A stretch of 64,000 nucleotides of DNA from Treponema sp. (GTDB lineage Bacteria > Spirochaetota > Spirochaetia > Treponematales > Treponemataceae). Shown here one piece after another: positions 1-8,403 of this stretch (within the stretch, counting starts at the first letter, position 1; each line of letters starts with the position of its first letter). Location: positions 62,001 through 126,000 of the forward strand of contig JAFUTH010000007.1 of assembly GCA_017484285.1 (NCBI GenBank), written 5' to 3'. The notes beneath the pieces are model-generated. The model did no database searches, was not told the DNA's origin, and saw only the letters and a program-made list of their open reading frames with translations. The translations under genes were made by a program, and so were the position numbers.

Positions 1-531
1 GGTCTGGATATGAAGCTTGTTGCCGTGCATTTCCTTCTCGAGGAGTCAAAGGCACTCTTCTTCTTCTCGAGCGAAAACCGTGTTGATTTCCGCGAGCTTG
101 TCAAAGATTTGGTCAGCGTGTTCAAAATGCGCATTGAGCTGCGACAGATTGGCGTGCGTGATGAGAGCCGAATCACCGGGGGATTGGGCGTGTGCGGTCG
201 TCCGTATTGCTGCCACGCTATTCGTGATAAACTCCCGCCAGTCTCTATCAAGATGGCAAAAGAGCAGAATCTTTCGCTCAATTCAACAAAGATTTCCGGT
301 CAGTGCGGTCGCTTGTTGTGTTGCTTGAGCTATGAATACAATTGGTACTCGGAAGCACGCCGAAAATTGCCAAATGAGGGACTGCACATCTATTACGATA
401 ATTCAAATTTCCGGATTACCGATGTGAATCCTGTCAAACAGATCGTGCGAATGCTGAGCGAAGACGGCAGATTGCTTGAAATTCCGGCAAACCGTTTCGT
501 AAAAGAAAACGGCAAATGGCGGATTAACTGA
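1..531 (+). CDS. RicT/PSP1-domain protein, C-terminal part (5' end outside window)
   Basis: The reading frame is open from the first base, so the gene begins upstream; about 176 C-terminal codons are visible. The visible part is the PSP1 C-terminal domain: a central ESRITGGLGVCGRPYCC segment followed by a second cysteine pair in SGQCGRLLCC. The family includes Bacillus RicT/YaaT, which helps RNA processing and phosphorelay as part of a Fe-S containing Ric complex, and in many bacteria it sits beside holB. The conserved cysteine pairs are present, which fits metal or cluster binding. The stop is followed by about 28 bp and then a convergent methyltransferase gene. The family call is sure; the exact role in spirochaetes is not known to me. 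Confidence 0.88.
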   Translation, partial: GLDMKLVAVHFLLEESKALFFFSSENRVDFRELVKDLVSVFKMRIELRQIGVRDESRITGGLGVCGRPYCCHAIRDKLPPVSIKMAKEQNLSLNSTKISGQCGRLLCCLSYEYNWYSEARRKLPNEGLHIYYDNSNFRITDVNPVKQIVRMLSEDGRLLEIPANRFVKENGKWRIN

Positions 532-559
532 TTCATGATGCAGAATTGTTAATTCGGAG

Positions 560-1291
560 TTATGAAATCACTACGACCAATTCGTCTGATTCGCTTGTGA
601 ATTCATCGCGCTGGAAATTTGAGTAAAAATCGAATTTGGTAAAGCCGACGGATTTTGCGTATTCTTCGATGTGATTTTTTGTGAGCGGATAGATTTCGGC
701 GTCGCGGGTGACGATGAGGTGCTTTCCGTTGCCTGTCTCAAGCTCTTGGAACAGATATTTTTTGCCGTCGCTTTTTGTGAGTATTTTTGAGGACAGGTGC
801 ACGCGAATGCTTTCTCGGTCGGGAAGCTTGCTGACATCTTCGTTTGCGTATTTTTCAAAATTGGGCAGCGCAATGATTAGTTTGCCGTCCTCGACGAGCA
901 GTTGCTTGCAATCGTAGAACAGCTTTGCCATGAGGGTTGGATCGTGCGTGAAGATAATTCTCCCATTGGGAATTGAAATTACATGGTAAAATGATTTTCC
1001 TAAAAAACGACACATTTCGAGGCTCGACATCTGGAAAAAACGGAGCGCCATGAGTTGTGTACGGCGTTTGCGGTTTGCTGATTCGAGAAGCGGTGTGACG
1101 GTCTCAAGCCCAGTGACATCGGCGTTGCCTTTTGCGAGCGAGTGCTCAAAAGTGCCCGTACCGCACCCGATGCTGAGGTATTTGACAGGAGCGATAAAGC
1201 CCTCGGTTTCGTGAGAATAAAACTTTTTTACTGTATCGCTTGTCGGAAAAAGCTCATCGTAATACTCAGCGATATTTTCATATAATTCCAT
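560..1291 (-). CDS. Class I SAM-dependent methyltransferase
   Basis: 243 aa with the Rossmann-fold SAM-binding motif I near residue 40 (LSIGCGTGTFEHSLA), an acidic end of beta-2 (VTGLE) and a typical C-terminal sheet. The substrate cannot be read from sequence. There is no signal peptide, so it is cytosolic. The ATG at 1291 is preceded by a sigma-70-like promoter (TTGCTT, 17 nt, TATCAT) whose -10 box ends 6 nt from the ATG, and there is no Shine-Dalgarno site, so the mRNA is probably leaderless. It is divergent from the gene at 1404 and convergent with the RicT gene. Confidence 0.85.
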   Translation of the reverse strand: MELYENIAEYYDELFPTSDTVKKFYSHETEGFIAPVKYLSIGCGTGTFEHSLAKGNADVTGLETVTPLLESANRKRRTQLMALRFFQMSSLEMCRFLGKSFYHVISIPNGRIIFTHDPTLMAKLFYDCKQLLVEDGKLIIALPNFEKYANEDVSKLPDRESIRVHLSSKILTKSDGKKYLFQELETGNGKHLIVTRDAEIYPLTKNHIEEYAKSVGFTKFDFYSNFQRDEFTSESDELVVVIS

Positions 1292-1297
1292 GATTTA

Positions 1298-1326
1298 ATG
1301 ATACGGTTGAATTCTTCAAAAAGCAA
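1298..1326 (-). promoter_or_regulatory. Sigma-70 promoter of the methyltransferase gene (leaderless type)
   Basis: On the minus strand TTGCTT (1326-1321) and TATCAT (1303-1298) are 17 nt apart. Only 6 nt separate the -10 box from the ATG at 1291, which places transcription start at or next to the start codon. Confidence 0.6.
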
Positions 1327-1368
1327 GTAAAAGCCTCGCTTCTTGCTGTTTGCCGCGGGCGAAAAAAC

Positions 1369-1397
1369 TTGTAAAAAGCGCGGTTAATAACTACAAT
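1369..1397 (+). promoter_or_regulatory. Sigma-70 promoter that fixes the start of the 1404 gene
   Basis: TTGTAA (1369-1374) and TACAAT (1392-1397) lie 17 nt apart. The -10 box ends 6 nt before the ATG at 1404. This argues against the longer TTG start at 1350, which would sit upstream of the promoter. Confidence 0.6.
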
Positions 1398-1403
1398 GAC
1401 CCT

Positions 1404-2990
1404 ATGGGATTTTTGAAGGCTTTAAAAGAATTGTTCGAATCTATTTTCATGAGTTCATCGCCGGAAGTTAAAAAACGCACGGAAATGCGCAAAATCGAAG
1501 CCGAGCTCAAAGGGTTGCCTTCCCAAATCATCAAAAACGGGCTTCTTCAGCCAAATTTTGCGGAATTGTTCCGCGTTCTGTATGAAAATACAAAACCAAT
1601 CGATGATATTCTTTCAGCCACCATCACATCTGAGGACATCCACCGCAACGGTCGCTTTGAATATGAGCTGATTTTAACCGGCTTTAACAGCGAAACACAG
1701 GAAAAAATAAATGCACTCAGTTTTGAGAACCGCAAGCAGCAAGCAATGGAAGACGACGACAATCTTTCAAGGCTCATTGAACGGCAAAAGCACTCAATGG
1801 AGGCGATTCTCAAGATGCTGAATTCACCCACCTTCTTAAAGATTGACGATACGCTCACGCATCTTAAGCAGCTCGCTGATATTTGCCATTTCAATTACAT
1901 GAACATTATCCGAGTGTTCGCGCCCGATTTTGACGGATTCACGCCAGATTCATTGGGGACGGTTACAGTTGCTTCTCCAGAGTCAGTTGCGAGTTTATTG
2001 CAGGATTTGTACTACATCTCCGTGAATTTCAAAGTCGGCATGGCAGAAGCGCATGCCGTTTGCGCGCTCAAACAGCTTGCTTCGCAACGGGAGCTTTCGG
2101 CCTCGGAGCAAGATAAAATCGCTGGCAATTTGAGCAAAATAAATTCTGTCTTTGAAAAATATCTCACTGCTGACGTGCTCAAAAAAGTCATTTGTCTCGG
2201 CAGAAAAGACTCAAACATTCAGTTTCAAGCAGCGACATACCGCTCGAATTCGCTTAAGGGCTTCATCGAGTTTTTCCAGAGCAAATTTGCGAGCGACACC
2301 GAACGTATCAAAGGCGAAATCAAGGATTACACGGTCTCTTTCGAAATCCGTGAATTGTTTGGCGATACTCCGCTTGAAGAAGTCAAATTCTACAATGCAG
2401 AAACGAACGAATTCCTGCGCAAAAACACGCCGTACTCATTCATTTGGATTACGCCGATGCAAGTTCTCAAAACATTCATGAGCAAATTTCTCACGCAGTC
2501 GGTCAGAACGGTCATCAACAACATTGTCATCGAAGGATTTTTTAACAATCAAGCGTACAAGAGCGAGTTTTCGTCTACGGTTTATTCCGTTAATGAAATC
2601 GACAATGTTATCGCAGAATTTGAAAAGAGCTTTGAGCGTGAGCAAAAAAACGACGAGGCGGAATTGCGTGGATTGGTGCGCGACAGCCGAAAAGATCAAG
2701 ATTTCCTAAAAAAAGTCGGTTCAATGGTCGATACTATAAACAATCAGGCTCATAAAATCATTCAAGATCAGTCAAAAATCCTGTATCAGATGTACATGCA
2801 AATTGGCGAATTGATTTTGGACGCAAAAAAATCGAAGTCTGACGTGATCTCTAATATTAAGGTGCTTCTTAATTCAACGCGAAATCGTGAAGGTTCGAGC
2901 TCGATGGAACAGCAGCATGAGAATTGGAAGATGTTCCTTAAAATTATGAAGAATTATGCTATACTTGGTGAATTAGAAAAACATGAATAG
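1404..2990 (+). CDS. DUF5312-like spirochaetal protein
   Basis: 528 aa from the ATG at 1404 (an in-frame TTG at 1350 is possible but lies upstream of the likely promoter). The protein is rich in Lys/Glu helices, has no signal peptide or membrane span, and starts with a GFLKALKELFESIF helix. It resembles the uncharacterised DUF5312 family I associate with spirochaetes; function is unknown. The last 8 bp overlap the start of a GAF-GGDEF gene, so the two are translationally coupled and may share a signalling or cell-architecture role. The C-terminal third looks coiled-coil forming (long heptad-like Lys/Asp/Ile runs). Confidence 0.75.
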   Translation: MGFLKALKELFESIFMSSSPEVKKRTEMRKIEAELKGLPSQIIKNGLLQPNFAELFRVLYENTKPIDDILSATITSEDIHRNGRFEYELILTGFNSETQEKINALSFENRKQQAMEDDDNLSRLIERQKHSMEAILKMLNSPTFLKIDDTLTHLKQLADICHFNYMNIIRVFAPDFDGFTPDSLGTVTVASPESVASLLQDLYYISVNFKVGMAEAHAVCALKQLASQRELSASEQDKIAGNLSKINSVFEKYLTADVLKKVICLGRKDSNIQFQAATYRSNSLKGFIEFFQSKFASDTERIKGEIKDYTVSFEIRELFGDTPLEEVKFYNAETNEFLRKNTPYSFIWITPMQVLKTFMSKFLTQSVRTVINNIVIEGFFNNQAYKSEFSSTVYSVNEIDNVIAEFEKSFEREQKNDEAELRGLVRDSRKDQDFLKKVGSMVDTINNQAHKIIQDQSKILYQMYMQIGELILDAKKSKSDVISNIKVLLNSTRNREGSSSMEQQHENWKMFLKIMKNYAILGELEKHE

Positions 2991-4101
2991 CGAAAACGAA
3001 GAAATTACGCAGCACACAAGTACTCAGGAATTGCAAGCACAGGTCGAGCAGTATGAAAAAAAGATTTTTGACCTACAGCAGCTTTTGGAGATTTCTCGTT
3101 CGCTCTGTTCCACCCTTGAATTCGCCACATTGATTGAGTCAATTTTGTATACCTGCATGGGTCAGTTTCACGTGCTCGGAGCTGGTATTTTCGTTTTGAA
3201 CGCGCTCGACACGGACACCTTTCATCTTGACTCAAACTACAGCGGCATCGATGTCAATCCAAATATCTCATACATCATTCCGTCCTCAAATCCGCTCGTT
3301 CGCCTGCTGGAGATGAGCAATTCCCTGTACACAATTGATGAGCTCATCGAAAATCTTCCAGGTGGCACGGACATAAGCATGCTTTCGTCTCTAAAGCCGT
3401 CGCTCGTTGTTCCGCTTACGCAGCACAATCACTTGAACGGCATCCTTGTGCTGGGCGAGCGCATTACGCTTTCCGAGGATTCGGGCTACACGGCAGACGA
3501 AAAAGAGCAGCTTTCCGTGATTGCGTCATTGGCGGCGATTGCGGTCAATAATGCGGCATTGCTCGAGCGCTCTTCCACCGACATGATGACGCACTTAAAA
3601 CTCAAGTATTTCTTCTTCAATATTCTCACCGATAAACTTGATTCTGCGCTTGCGAACGACACAAAACTTTCTGTCATCATGTTCGACATCGACTTTTTCA
3701 AGCGCTTTAACGACACCTACGGGCACGCATGCGGTGACTACGTGCTTCAGACGGTCGCAAAAATCATCAAGTCGAGCATTCGCGGTCAGGATATGGCGGC
3801 GCGTTACGGCGGCGAGGAATTTACGGTTCTTCTCAACGAGACAAACAAAGATGACGCAATGGTCGTCGCCGACCGAATCCGCAGCAAAGTCGAGCAATAT
3901 GATTTCTGCTATGAAGACCAGCACGTAAAGGTCACGATTTCACTCGGCGTCGCCACGTTCGACAGTAAGGTAAATCCAATAACCGCTCCGAAGATACTCG
4001 TTGATCAGGCTGACCAAGCCTTGTATGTCTCAAAACGAAATGGCAGAAATCGTGTCACATTTGCTGACCCAAAATTGATTTCTGAAATAAAAGTCGATTA
4101 A
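2983..4101 (+). CDS. GAF-GGDEF diguanylate cyclase
   Basis: 372 aa. An N-terminal coiled coil (residues about 5-45) leads into a GAF-type sensor domain (about 30-195) and a C-terminal GGDEF domain (about 205-365). The active-site loop reads RYGGEEF, an active variant of GGDEF, and the metal-binding Asp lies in FDIDFFKRFNDTYGH. It should make c-di-GMP from two GTP in the cytosol in response to a small ligand or redox state sensed by GAF. No RxxD inhibitory site is seen just upstream of GGEEF. The start codon overlaps the previous gene by 8 bp. Confidence 0.92.
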   Translation: MNSENEEITQHTSTQELQAQVEQYEKKIFDLQQLLEISRSLCSTLEFATLIESILYTCMGQFHVLGAGIFVLNALDTDTFHLDSNYSGIDVNPNISYIIPSSNPLVRLLEMSNSLYTIDELIENLPGGTDISMLSSLKPSLVVPLTQHNHLNGILVLGERITLSEDSGYTADEKEQLSVIASLAAIAVNNAALLERSSTDMMTHLKLKYFFFNILTDKLDSALANDTKLSVIMFDIDFFKRFNDTYGHACGDYVLQTVAKIIKSSIRGQDMAARYGGEEFTVLLNETNKDDAMVVADRIRSKVEQYDFCYEDQHVKVTISLGVATFDSKVNPITAPKILVDQADQALYVSKRNGRNRVTFADPKLISEIKVD

Positions 4102-4120
4102 CCAAAAACACCAAACCGCG

Positions 4121-4786
4121 ATGATTTTTTTACGAAGACCATTCAAATATGCTTTTTTTAACGCGACTCTTGCGATTATTTTGATTACGATTGCCACCCA
4201 TTTTCTCGTAACGTTCTTGAATATCAACAAGGCTTTTTTCGGTCTAAATGTGATTGGATTCGTTTACAAACACTATGTATGGCAAGTCATAACATACATG
4301 TTTGTCCACGGTGACATCAGCCACGTTTTTTTTAATATGCTTGCGCTTTTCTTCTTCGGAATTGGAATTGAAAAGACACTCGGCTCAAAAGAATTTCTGC
4401 TCATGTATTTTTCAATTGGAATTATGAGCGGTCTGTTTTCTGTTGCTGTGTATTTTGCTTTCGGAAAATTTCTTATTCAAAACGGAATGCAGCCCTGGTC
4501 GTTTGGAATTTCACTGATAGGGGCGAGTGGGGCTGTTTACGGAATCTTGTTTGCCTATGCGGTGCTTTTCCCTCGGTCTCGGATTTTTATTTGGGGCTTG
4601 ATACCTGTTCCGGCTCCGCTCATGGTGCTTGCCTATGCGGTTATCGAATTTGGAAGTCAGTTCATCGGTTCGAGCAATGTCGCGCATATGACACATTTGG
4701 CAGGTTTTGCTTTTGCATGGCTTTATTTTGTTGTTCGCATGGGAGTAAACCCACTCAAAATATGGAAAGACGCGTACAGAAACTGA
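4121..4786 (+). CDS. Rhomboid-family intramembrane serine protease
   Basis: 221 aa with six hydrophobic segments. The rhomboid hallmarks are all visible: an HGDISHVFFNM helix-2 motif (about residues 65-75), the catalytic serine in IGASGAV (about 136), and the catalytic histidine in AHMTHLAG (about 192). It should cleave substrate transmembrane helices in the inner membrane. Some spirochaetal rhomboids are inactive, but this one keeps Ser, His and the oxyanion-hole HxxxxHxxxN residues. The 3' end overlaps the following secreted-protein gene by 25 bp, suggesting a common transcript with the GGDEF gene. Confidence 0.9.
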   Translation: MIFLRRPFKYAFFNATLAIILITIATHFLVTFLNINKAFFGLNVIGFVYKHYVWQVITYMFVHGDISHVFFNMLALFFFGIGIEKTLGSKEFLLMYFSIGIMSGLFSVAVYFAFGKFLIQNGMQPWSFGISLIGASGAVYGILFAYAVLFPRSRIFIWGLIPVPAPLMVLAYAVIEFGSQFIGSSNVAHMTHLAGFAFAWLYFVVRMGVNPLKIWKDAYRN

Positions 4787-5439
4787 TTTTCATTCTTCTC
4801 GTCTTCGTGTCTCTTCTTTTTGCGCAAGATGTGAGTCAGGAACGCATGGTTCGTTTTGCGCTCTGGGCATCAACTGAAAGTTATCCCGGAGTTGAGCAGC
4901 CTGAAGTTGGATTGTCGCTCCCCGTCCGAAAAATCCGTCAGATTTCCCCGTTTATTCTTTCTGGAATGGTGTACGGATGGCGGTTTGACTATGTTCCGTA
5001 TGATAAAGCGCGCGGGGTGCAGGAAATTTTTGAGACAGAGATTGTCCGTGAGCTAGATGAAAATGAAATCAAGACGATACAGTATACAAAACCGTGGATA
5101 GAAGATTCGATTCTGAATTGCTGGGTGGAGTATCGCCGCACGGACGCGCAGCTTCACATCTATAAGTCATGGCAGTCGGTCATGAATGCCCGTATCAAAG
5201 GTGAGGGGTATGCCCCGCTTTCAGAAGGCTTCGACGGACTCAAAAAAGCCTGTGATGAAGCCCTAAAAATGGCAGTTCGTAATTATGAGCGAAAATGGAT
5301 TAAAACAAAGCCAAAAGAAATCACGGGGTCGGTGTTTATGTATGAGCCACCGAAGATTGGCGTGGATGCAGGCAGATATAAAGTTACCCTTGATTTTTTT
5401 ATGCAAACAGATAAAATAATAGAGTACAGAACTTTCTAG
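4762..5439 (+). CDS. Secreted/periplasmic protein of unknown function
   Basis: 225 aa from the ATG at 4762, which lies inside the end of the rhomboid gene. Residues 1-21 form a signal peptide (basic start, FILLVFVSLLFA core, cleavage after FAQ). The rest is soluble with mixed alpha/beta character and aromatic-rich segments. I do not recognise a domain. The in-frame extension upstream to 4591 is a shadow of the rhomboid gene, and the signal peptide sets the start. Coupling to the protease makes a shared envelope role possible (inference). Confidence 0.72.
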   Translation: MERRVQKLIFILLVFVSLLFAQDVSQERMVRFALWASTESYPGVEQPEVGLSLPVRKIRQISPFILSGMVYGWRFDYVPYDKARGVQEIFETEIVRELDENEIKTIQYTKPWIEDSILNCWVEYRRTDAQLHIYKSWQSVMNARIKGEGYAPLSEGFDGLKKACDEALKMAVRNYERKWIKTKPKEITGSVFMYEPPKIGVDAGRYKVTLDFFMQTDKIIEYRTF

Positions 5440-5472
5440 TGCACGGTTTTTTCTGTGCCGAGGAGATAAATT

Positions 5473-5868
5473 ATGAAGAAGTTTTTCGCTGTCGTTGCAG
5501 CACTTTTTTGTTTTGCAGGATTTGCGGTTGCTGATGAATTAGAGGAATTGCAGAAAGACCCGAATGCAGTTGATCTCACTACTCGAACAATCGTTCCCGA
5601 GGAGCAGCATACAACAAATAAAACGGCAAAAGTTCAGATTGAATATACACCGCTTACTGATGAGGTTCATGTGTATTACACGTGTATCGCTGTTTCCTAC
5701 GATCAAGGCGAGGCAATGAACACAGTCTTGGCTTGCTTGCAGGATTTCCAAAAAGAAAACCAGTACTACGGTTACAAATATCTCCGCAAGGATTCAGTCA
5801 AATACTTCAAAGATGATAAAAACATGAAGTGGGCAACCTATCATTCTTATGTAAAGTTCAGCCGCTAA
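5473..5868 (+). CDS. Small secreted protein of unknown function
   Basis: 131 aa with a clear signal peptide (FFAVVAALFCFAGFAVA, cleaved near residue 20). A GAGGAG Shine-Dalgarno lies 7-8 nt before the ATG. The mature protein is about 110 residues with many Tyr and Lys and no recognised domain. It is the last gene before a rho-independent terminator at 5876-5908, so it ends the run that starts near 1404. Confidence 0.75.
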   Translation: MKKFFAVVAALFCFAGFAVADELEELQKDPNAVDLTTRTIVPEEQHTTNKTAKVQIEYTPLTDEVHVYYTCIAVSYDQGEAMNTVLACLQDFQKENQYYGYKYLRKDSVKYFKDDKNMKWATYHSYVKFSR

Positions 5869-5875
5869 CTGCAAG

Positions 5876-5908
5876 GAGCCAGTTCATAAGAGCTGGCTCG
5901 AATTTTTT
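5876..5908 (+). terminator. Rho-independent terminator
   Basis: A perfect 7-bp stem GAGCCAG/CTGGCTC (5876-5882 with 5893-5899) is followed by GAA and a run of six T. It closes the 1404-5868 transcription unit upstream of pheS. Confidence 0.85.
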
Positions 5909-5939
5909 ATAAACTAAATCAACACACACGAGTTATAAA

Positions 5940-7496
5940 ATGGACATTCAGAATATCATTAAAAATCTTCACCCGCTTGAAATCAAAGTTCTTCTTACGT
6001 ACACCGACAAAGACGAATTGACCTCAGAAAAGCTCCAGAAAGAATTGGCTTACAAAGAAGGTCACTGTAATCAGGCATTTTCTTGGCTCGGCGGAAAGGA
6101 ATTGCTTTCCGTTGTGAGCAAAACGCCGCACACTTTTTACGAAATCACTGACTTGGGGCGCGCTTACGCAAAAGATGGCATTCCCGAAGTTCGAATCATC
6201 AACTTCGTCAAAGAAAACGGAGCAAAACTCTTGCCAGAAATCGCCGCTGGCACTGGTCTTGAGCAAAAAGATGTTGGCTCTGCGTTCGGTCAGCTTTCAA
6301 AAGCCGGCGTTCTCAAAATGAATGCCGAAAAAAAGGCTGAGTATTCGGGTGCAGAAATCCCCGCGAACATCGCGATTGCAACAAGCCTTTTTGAAAAGGC
6401 GGCAAAAGCCGAAAACGGTCAGCTTGACAACGCTTCACTGAGCGCGGACGAGCAGAAAGTCATCACGAACTATGCAAAAAAACGCGGTGCGGCTGATTCT
6501 CCGTTTAAAATCATCGAGCGCGAAACAGTTGTTTACAAATTAAACAAAGAGGCGGCAGATGTCGTTGCGGCTCTCAAAAATGCGGGAATCACGGGCGAGG
6601 AGCTTGGTGCCGTCACTCCGCAGATGCTCGCTTCTGGCGAATGGAAGAACGGCACTTTCCGTGGCTACAATATCGCCATTCCGCCGGCACGAATCATTCC
6701 GGGGCGCACAAATCCGTATGTGCAGTTTTTGGAGCATGTCAAAGACAAACTCTGCTCGCTTGGCTTTAAAGAATTTGACGGTCCGCTTGTAGAAACTGAA
6801 TTCTGGAACGGCGACGCGCTCTTTATGCCTCAGTTCCATGCGGCACGCGACATTCACGATGTCTACCGAATCAAAAACCCGACTCACGCAAAATCAATTG
6901 AAGAGCCGTGGCTTTCAAATGTCGCCGCCGAGCATCAGACGGGCGGAAACTCAGGAAGCCGTGGCTGGAATTACACATTTGACCACGAATTCACGCGCCG
7001 CTTGGTCTTGCGCTCACAGGGCACGGTTCTTTCGGCTCATCAGCTCCACAATGCTGAAATCCCGGGGAAATACTTCGGAATCGCGCGATGCTTCCGCTAC
7101 GACAAAGTTGACGCAACGCATTTGAGCGACTTCTATCAAACGGAAGGAATCGTTTTGGGCGAAGATGTCAATTTGCGCACTTTGCTCGGCTTCCTTGAAA
7201 TGTTCGCAAAAGAAGTCGCGGGCGCAACCGAAGTCAAATATGTGCCGGGCTACTTCCCGTTCACGGAGCCTTCTGTTGAGGTTCACATCAAGCACCCCGT
7301 TTTGGGCTGGTTCGAGCTTGGCGGCTCGGGAATCTTCCGCCCCGAAGTCACAAAGGCGATGGGCGTTGATGTTCCCGTTGCGGCATGGGGCATCGGAATC
7401 GACCGCATGGCTCTCATGGCACTCGGCTTGAACGACTTGCGAGAATTGTTCAGCGAGAATATCGAGGAAGTGCGCTTAAGAAAAGCGAAGTTCTAA
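5940..7496 (+). CDS. pheS: Phenylalanyl-tRNA synthetase alpha subunit (archaeal/eukaryal type)
   Basis: 518 aa, much longer than the roughly 330-350 aa of the usual bacterial PheS. The extra N-terminal 250 residues carry winged-helix-like modules (IIKNLHPLEIKVLLTY start) as in archaeal and eukaryal PheRS. Class II motif 2 is seen in CFRYDKVDATHLSDF and motif 3 in WGIGIDRMALM. With a PheT partner it charges tRNA-Phe. pheT is not adjacent and not in this window. Spirochaetes are known to carry this non-bacterial PheRS form, which supports the taxonomic call. Confidence 0.96.
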   Translation: MDIQNIIKNLHPLEIKVLLTYTDKDELTSEKLQKELAYKEGHCNQAFSWLGGKELLSVVSKTPHTFYEITDLGRAYAKDGIPEVRIINFVKENGAKLLPEIAAGTGLEQKDVGSAFGQLSKAGVLKMNAEKKAEYSGAEIPANIAIATSLFEKAAKAENGQLDNASLSADEQKVITNYAKKRGAADSPFKIIERETVVYKLNKEAADVVAALKNAGITGEELGAVTPQMLASGEWKNGTFRGYNIAIPPARIIPGRTNPYVQFLEHVKDKLCSLGFKEFDGPLVETEFWNGDALFMPQFHAARDIHDVYRIKNPTHAKSIEEPWLSNVAAEHQTGGNSGSRGWNYTFDHEFTRRLVLRSQGTVLSAHQLHNAEIPGKYFGIARCFRYDKVDATHLSDFYQTEGIVLGEDVNLRTLLGFLEMFAKEVAGATEVKYVPGYFPFTEPSVEVHIKHPVLGWFELGGSGIFRPEVTKAMGVDVPVAAWGIGIDRMALMALGLNDLRELFSENIEEVRLRKAKF

Positions 7497-7500
7497 AAAA

Positions 7501-8403
7501 GTGCAGCGAATTCGCCTAGTGAAGCCAAAAATCTACGACAACAAACCGCTTAAATCGTTCAATCCGCTCGTTGCGTATGCCGGCGTGCTTTTTGGACCTC
7601 CAGCGGTTGTTACTAATTTTAAATGTTTTGCGACGATTCTTAAGGAATTTTTCTTTTTGCAGTATTTCGAAAAATTCCACATTCTGCGCATTCCTGTGGT
7701 GCACGTTGACCACCCGCTCGATAAAAAAATTCCGTTTACGCCGTCAAAGGTCGGAATCTACCTCGATTTTATCAATCTGTGGGTGCGTCCGCTTGCCATG
7801 CTCGTAAAAAAATTCGGATTTTGGCACGCGAGCCGTCTCACCAAAAAATGGATGCTCCGCTTCCGAAAACTCTACCAGTGTTGCGGGAAGATTTACCACT
7901 TCCGTCTTACTACCACCGACCGCCCGAAATACAAGGAAATGCGCGAGTTCAGGCAGATTCACGCGCTCGACCCGCACTTTTTGTGCGTTCCGAGTTTGCA
8001 TGTTTCTACGGTCATTCTCGCCTGGGGATTTTATCGCAAAATTTTCGGTGAAGAGGATTTTACCGAGACTGAAAAGACGCAGTGGACTGAGGAATTGTAC
8101 AAAGGTGCCGTTGAGATTGCCGAAACGGTCTTATACGTCAAACAGCACTCGGTCAATTGCATTCCTGCCGCGCTCTATTTGTCGACGGCGAATTTTCCAG
8201 AACTGGTTTCTGTTGAAGACGCGCGCGCATTCATCGATGATATGTTTGTCGCTCCCGAAGGATTCAGTGCGGAAGCGGCATTGCAAATCAAAGAACATAT
8301 TCGCGCTACCTACGAAAAATATCTTGAAGACGGCGCAAAATCGGAGCACTGGTACAAGCCCGTGTGGGATTTTTTGGAAAACTACGAGAGGAAAGACGAA
8401 TGA
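7501..8403 (+). CDS. Uncharacterised protein with PAP2-like motifs
   Basis: 300 aa starting at GTG 7501, 4 nt after the pheS stop; no nearer ATG keeps the conserved N-terminus. It contains a PSLHVS segment (about residue 163) and a VKQHSVNCIPA segment (about 215). These resemble motifs 2 and 3 of PAP2/inositolphosphotransferase phosphatases, and a DRP may stand for motif 1. The final Asp of motif 3 is not seen and the usual six transmembrane helices are not obvious, so a degenerate or soluble relative is possible. Its stop overlaps the miaB start (ATGA), giving a pheS-this gene-miaB operon. Confidence 0.6.
   Translation: MQRIRLVKPKIYDNKPLKSFNPLVAYAGVLFGPPAVVTNFKCFATILKEFFFLQYFEKFHILRIPVVHVDHPLDKKIPFTPSKVGIYLDFINLWVRPLAMLVKKFGFWHASRLTKKWMLRFRKLYQCCGKIYHFRLTTTDRPKYKEMREFRQIHALDPHFLCVPSLHVSTVILAWGFYRKIFGEEDFTETEKTQWTEELYKGAVEIAETVLYVKQHSVNCIPAALYLSTANFPELVSVEDARAFIDDMFVAPEGFSAEAALQIKEHIRATYEKYLEDGAKSEHWYKPVWDFLENYERKDE

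Noticed and set aside
1350-1403. TTG 1350 start for the DUF5312-like gene
   Set aside because: The best promoter lies between 1369 and 1397, inside that extension, and the extra residues look non-conserved.
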